From assembly GCA_913062745.1 (NCBI GenBank), contig CAJXXJ010000138.1:1-8192 (forward strand): a stretch of DNA of 8,192 bases, given 5' to 3'. The position numbers and the translations under genes were made by a program. Shown piece by piece: positions 6,265 through 8,192 of the stretch. The stretch comes from an uncultured Phaeodactylibacter sp. GTDB taxonomy: Bacteria; Bacteroidota; Bacteroidia; Chitinophagales; Saprospiraceae. The notes beneath the pieces were generated by a model. It saw nothing but the letters and a program-made list of their open reading frames with translations, had not been told where the DNA came from and did not search any database. The number at the start of each line of letters is the position of its first letter. The first letter of the stretch is position 1.

Positions 6265-7080
6265 CAGGTAGGCGCCTTTCTCCAGTGGCAGGTACTGCAA
6301 AGTCATGCCCAACTCTTTGGCCCAGCGCCTGGCTATCGCCCGTTCGTCCGGACGGTTGCCATCGTCCAGAAGGATGACCGCCTGATCGCTAAGCCGGTCT
6401 GCCAGTAAAGGTACCGCAGGATACCGCGCCTGATCCTGCAAGTGCAGAGGCGGCCCGTCTATAATCAGCAAGTCAATCTGCTCCAGGTGAGCAATCTCGC
6501 TGATATCGTACCACTTCCACGGCTTACCGTCGATTTTGTGCTCCGTAATCGGTGCGTGCAGTATGTGGCTGTTCGGGTTGAAGATCTGTTGCCGGGTCAG
6601 CCCGGCGTATTTGGCCTCGTCTTCCAGCGCGTAGTGCACCGCTTCCGGCGCGTGCTGCAGCAGCCACTCTGAAACCACCATGCTGGACAGGCCGGAGCTT
6701 GCTTCTACAATAACCTTTGGCTTGCATTGCTGCAGCTGCAGCAGTACTTCCCGTAGAAAATCCGGGGAGCCGGCATAGTTTCTCATTTTTGGCAACAGTG
6801 CCTGTGGCTTGAGGTATTGGTATACTGAAAAAAGCGCTTCCAACTGCTCATAGTCATGAGAACGGGCGTACAAACGTTTGAAAATAAGCTGGGCCAGGCG
6901 CAGCACCACTAACAAAGCTGCGAAAACGGGCAGCAAGAGCCCCAGCAGGTAGTACACCGGCTCTCCGGTGTAGTAGCCAAAAAGCCCAAACCCGACAATC
7001 AGCAGCAGGCTGACGGCCAGCAGCGCATTGAAAAACTGCTGCCTTGCGTATACTTTTAGCTTTTGATCCAGCCCTTCCAT
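6250..7080 (-). CDS. Two-TM-anchored class I methyltransferase-like protein
   Basis: This is a 276-residue protein. Residues 18-38 (NALLAVSLLLIVGFGLFGYYT) and about 42-66 (VYYLLGLLLPVFAALLVVLR) are two hydrophobic segments, giving a hairpin with both ends probably cytoplasmic. The soluble domain looks like a Rossmann methyltransferase of the Methyltransf_24 / O-methyltransferase kind. KVIVEASSGLSSMVVSEWLL (122-141) stands for motif I, with EASSGLSS instead of the common ExGxGxS. YALEDEAKYAGLTRQQI (150-166) gives the acidic ribose-binding residue, and DLLIIDGPP (203-211) and AVILLDDGNRPDE (234-246) follow as in that fold. The altered glycine loop means SAM binding is probable rather than certain. 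The start ATG at 7080 is preceded 5 bases away by AAAATTTG, one mismatch from the -7 box. The stop lies inside the convergent gene. Membrane anchoring would place the active domain next to lipid-linked glycan intermediates; that role is inference. Confidence 0.7.
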   Translation of the reverse strand: MEGLDQKLKVYARQQFFNALLAVSLLLIVGFGLFGYYTGEPVYYLLGLLLPVFAALLVVLRLAQLIFKRLYARSHDYEQLEALFSVYQYLKPQALLPKMRNYAGSPDFLREVLLQLQQCKPKVIVEASSGLSSMVVSEWLLQHAPEAVHYALEDEAKYAGLTRQQIFNPNSHILHAPITEHKIDGKPWKWYDISEIAHLEQIDLLIIDGPPLHLQDQARYPAVPLLADRLSDQAVILLDDGNRPDERAIARRWAKELGMTLQYLPLEKGAYLLSKA

Positions 7081-7151
7081 AGGTTCAAATTTTGAGCAGC
7101 GAAGATATTATTTTTTCCGTTATTTGCATTCTCCAAAATCGGTGAGGGCGT
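7081..7151. promoter_or_regulatory. Divergent intergenic region with weak promoter-like boxes
   Basis: This 71-base AT-rich gap separates two divergent genes and must hold their promoters unless they lie inside genes. On the minus strand AAAATTTG (7093-7086) has one mismatch to TAnnTTTG and ends 5 bases before the ATG; no good -33 TTTG is found at 17-23 bases. On the plus strand GTTATTTG (7119-7126) keeps only the TTTG part, with a TTTG 24 bases upstream at 7091-7094. No hairpin or clear operator repeat is seen. These are weak matches. Confidence 0.3.
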
Positions 7152-8192
7152 ATGGGTGTAATCAAAAGGCAAAGCATTAAGATGAGCATGGTAAGCTATC
7201 TGGGCACAGCCATTGCCGCCTTTAGCACTCTTTTTATCTACCCGCTCGACAAAGAGATTTATGGCTATGCCCTGTTTCTCGTCAGCACCGCCACTTTTCT
7301 CTACCCCTTTGCCTCCCTGGGCGTCAATACTCTGACCGTCCGCTACTTTACGGTATTCAAAAATGAGCAGCGCAACCACCACGGCTTCCTCGGCCTGCTG
7401 CTGATGGCCGCACTGCTGAGCTGTGGCATATTTGTGCTCCTGCTGCTGGCTTTTCAATCGTCGGCAGAGCAGCTGATGCAGGCGCTGGGGCTGAATGCGG
7501 AGCTCGTTTTTGAGAACATAGGGTACATCATTGCCCTGCTGCTGCTCGTGACGGTCATGAGTATTCTGACCAACCACAGCAGCAATTTCATGCGGGTAGT
7601 CATCCCTTCGGCCCTGACAGACAACCTATGGTTTAAAATTGCACTGCCGACCGCCATTCTGCTGTTTGTCTACGCAGGGATGTCCGCGTCTGCTTTTGCC
7701 TGGAGCGTAGTGGGCTACTACGGGCTGGGCGTGCTTGCGCTGGCTTATTACTTGCATACTCTGGGCGCACTCAACTTAAAACCGAACTTTAAATTCGTCC
7801 ACAAAAAGCTGCTGCGGGAAATGGCAGACTTTGCGCTGTACGGTATGCTGGGCATGATCGGCAGCGTGCTGGCCTTCCGCATAGATTTGTTTATGGTGCC
7901 CACTATGCTTGACCTGAATTCCAACGGGATTTACGGCATCGCCCTGTTTATCGGCAACTCCATAGAGCTGCCCACCCGCGCACTCTCCAATATTGCCAGC
8001 CCGATCATCGCCCAGGCCTGGAAGGAAAACAGAGTGGAAGAGATTCGTACGATCTACACCAAAGCTTCCCTCAACCTCACGATAGCCGGCACCTTCCTCT
8101 TCCTGCTGATCTGGATGAGCCTGGACGACCTGCTGCAGCTTACCCGGGACTATGAGCAGCTTAAACAGGGGACTACCGTGGTGCTGCTTGTG
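7152..8192 (+). CDS. Wzx-like oligosaccharide flippase (MOP superfamily), N-terminal part
   Basis: An open frame of 347 codons runs from ATG 7152 past the right edge, so the C-terminus is missing. The start MGVIKRQSIKMSMVSYLG followed by AFSTLFIYP closely resembles Bacteroidota polysaccharide flippases. Hydrophobic segments are seen at about 14-31, 37-56, 79-101, 122-140, 163-178, 183-202, 227-245, 258-272 and 307-325, so nine helices of the usual twelve to fourteen. AFRIDLFMVP (241-250), then NGIYGIALFIGNSIELPTRA (258-277) and SPIIAQAWKEN (283-293), correspond to a region conserved in these transporters, including the charged Arg-x-Asp in a membrane segment. The family moves undecaprenyl-linked (or similar) oligosaccharide units from the inner to the outer face of the cytoplasmic membrane. 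This is the natural partner of the glycosyltransferases in the window. The ATG at 7152 is the first in-frame start and matches family N-termini; ATGs at 7182 and 7188 would cut the conserved opening. Confidence 0.85.
   Translation, partial: MGVIKRQSIKMSMVSYLGTAIAAFSTLFIYPLDKEIYGYALFLVSTATFLYPFASLGVNTLTVRYFTVFKNEQRNHHGFLGLLLMAALLSCGIFVLLLLAFQSSAEQLMQALGLNAELVFENIGYIIALLLLVTVMSILTNHSSNFMRVVIPSALTDNLWFKIALPTAILLFVYAGMSASAFAWSVVGYYGLGVLALAYYLHTLGALNLKPNFKFVHKKLLREMADFALYGMLGMIGSVLAFRIDLFMVPTMLDLNSNGIYGIALFIGNSIELPTRALSNIASPIIAQAWKENRVEEIRTIYTKASLNLTIAGTFLFLLIWMSLDDLLQLTRDYEQLKQGTTVVLLV

Noticed and set aside
7056..7577. Minus-strand open frame (173 codons) over the flippase start
   Set aside because: It is antisense to the flippase and crosses the divergent intergenic gap; its Gln/Gly/His-rich translation looks like a shadow of Leu/Ala codons on the other strand.

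Overview
The window looks like part of a surface-glycan (O-antigen, capsule or exopolysaccharide) locus from a Bacteroidota member of fairly high GC content, possibly Saprospiria; the class assignment is a guess. Three things support Bacteroidota. Perfect TAnnTTTG -7 boxes lie just upstream of three genes. Most starts lack a convincing Shine-Dalgarno sequence and have A-rich or very short leaders. The proteins have a Bacteroidota flavour: a YfhO-like membrane protein, an FkbM methyltransferase, and a flippase that opens MGVIKRQS. There are no tRNAs, rRNAs, IS elements, CRISPR arrays or phage genes.

Layout. Positions 3-1844 (+) hold the C-terminal end of a YfhO-family membrane protein, followed without a gap by a GT4-type glycosyltransferase. 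A promoter-like box at 1856-1863 then begins a compact + strand unit: a cytoplasmic cyclophilin (1891-2334), an FkbM methyltransferase (2338-3117) and a GT2 glycosyltransferase (3114-3974, overlapping its neighbour by ATGA). From there the strands alternate: a GT4-like glycosyltransferase on - (3971-5215), a zinc-ribbon SAM methyltransferase on + (5281-6264) that is broken by an in-frame TAA, a membrane-anchored methyltransferase-like protein on - (6250-7080), and a Wzx/MOP-type flippase on + (7152 to the right edge). Convergent pairs overlap at their stop codons. The divergent pair at 5215/5281 shares a short region with two interleaved promoters.

Working together (inference). The three glycosyltransferases would extend a lipid-linked oligosaccharide at the inner face of the cytoplasmic membrane. 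The FkbM and other methyltransferases would decorate or cap sugars. The flippase would move the lipid-linked unit across the membrane, and the YfhO-like protein may act in glycan transfer or modification on the far side. The cyclophilin is the outlier; it may be a housekeeping gene that drives the downstream glycan genes from its own promoter.

I see no clearly new defence or mobile system. The best leads are the in-frame stop separating the two Cys pairs of the methyltransferase zinc ribbon, the overlapping divergent promoters at 5220-5262, and the two-TM-anchored methyltransferase-like protein. There is no gene-free stretch longer than 300 bases; the longest is 71 bases (7081-7151).
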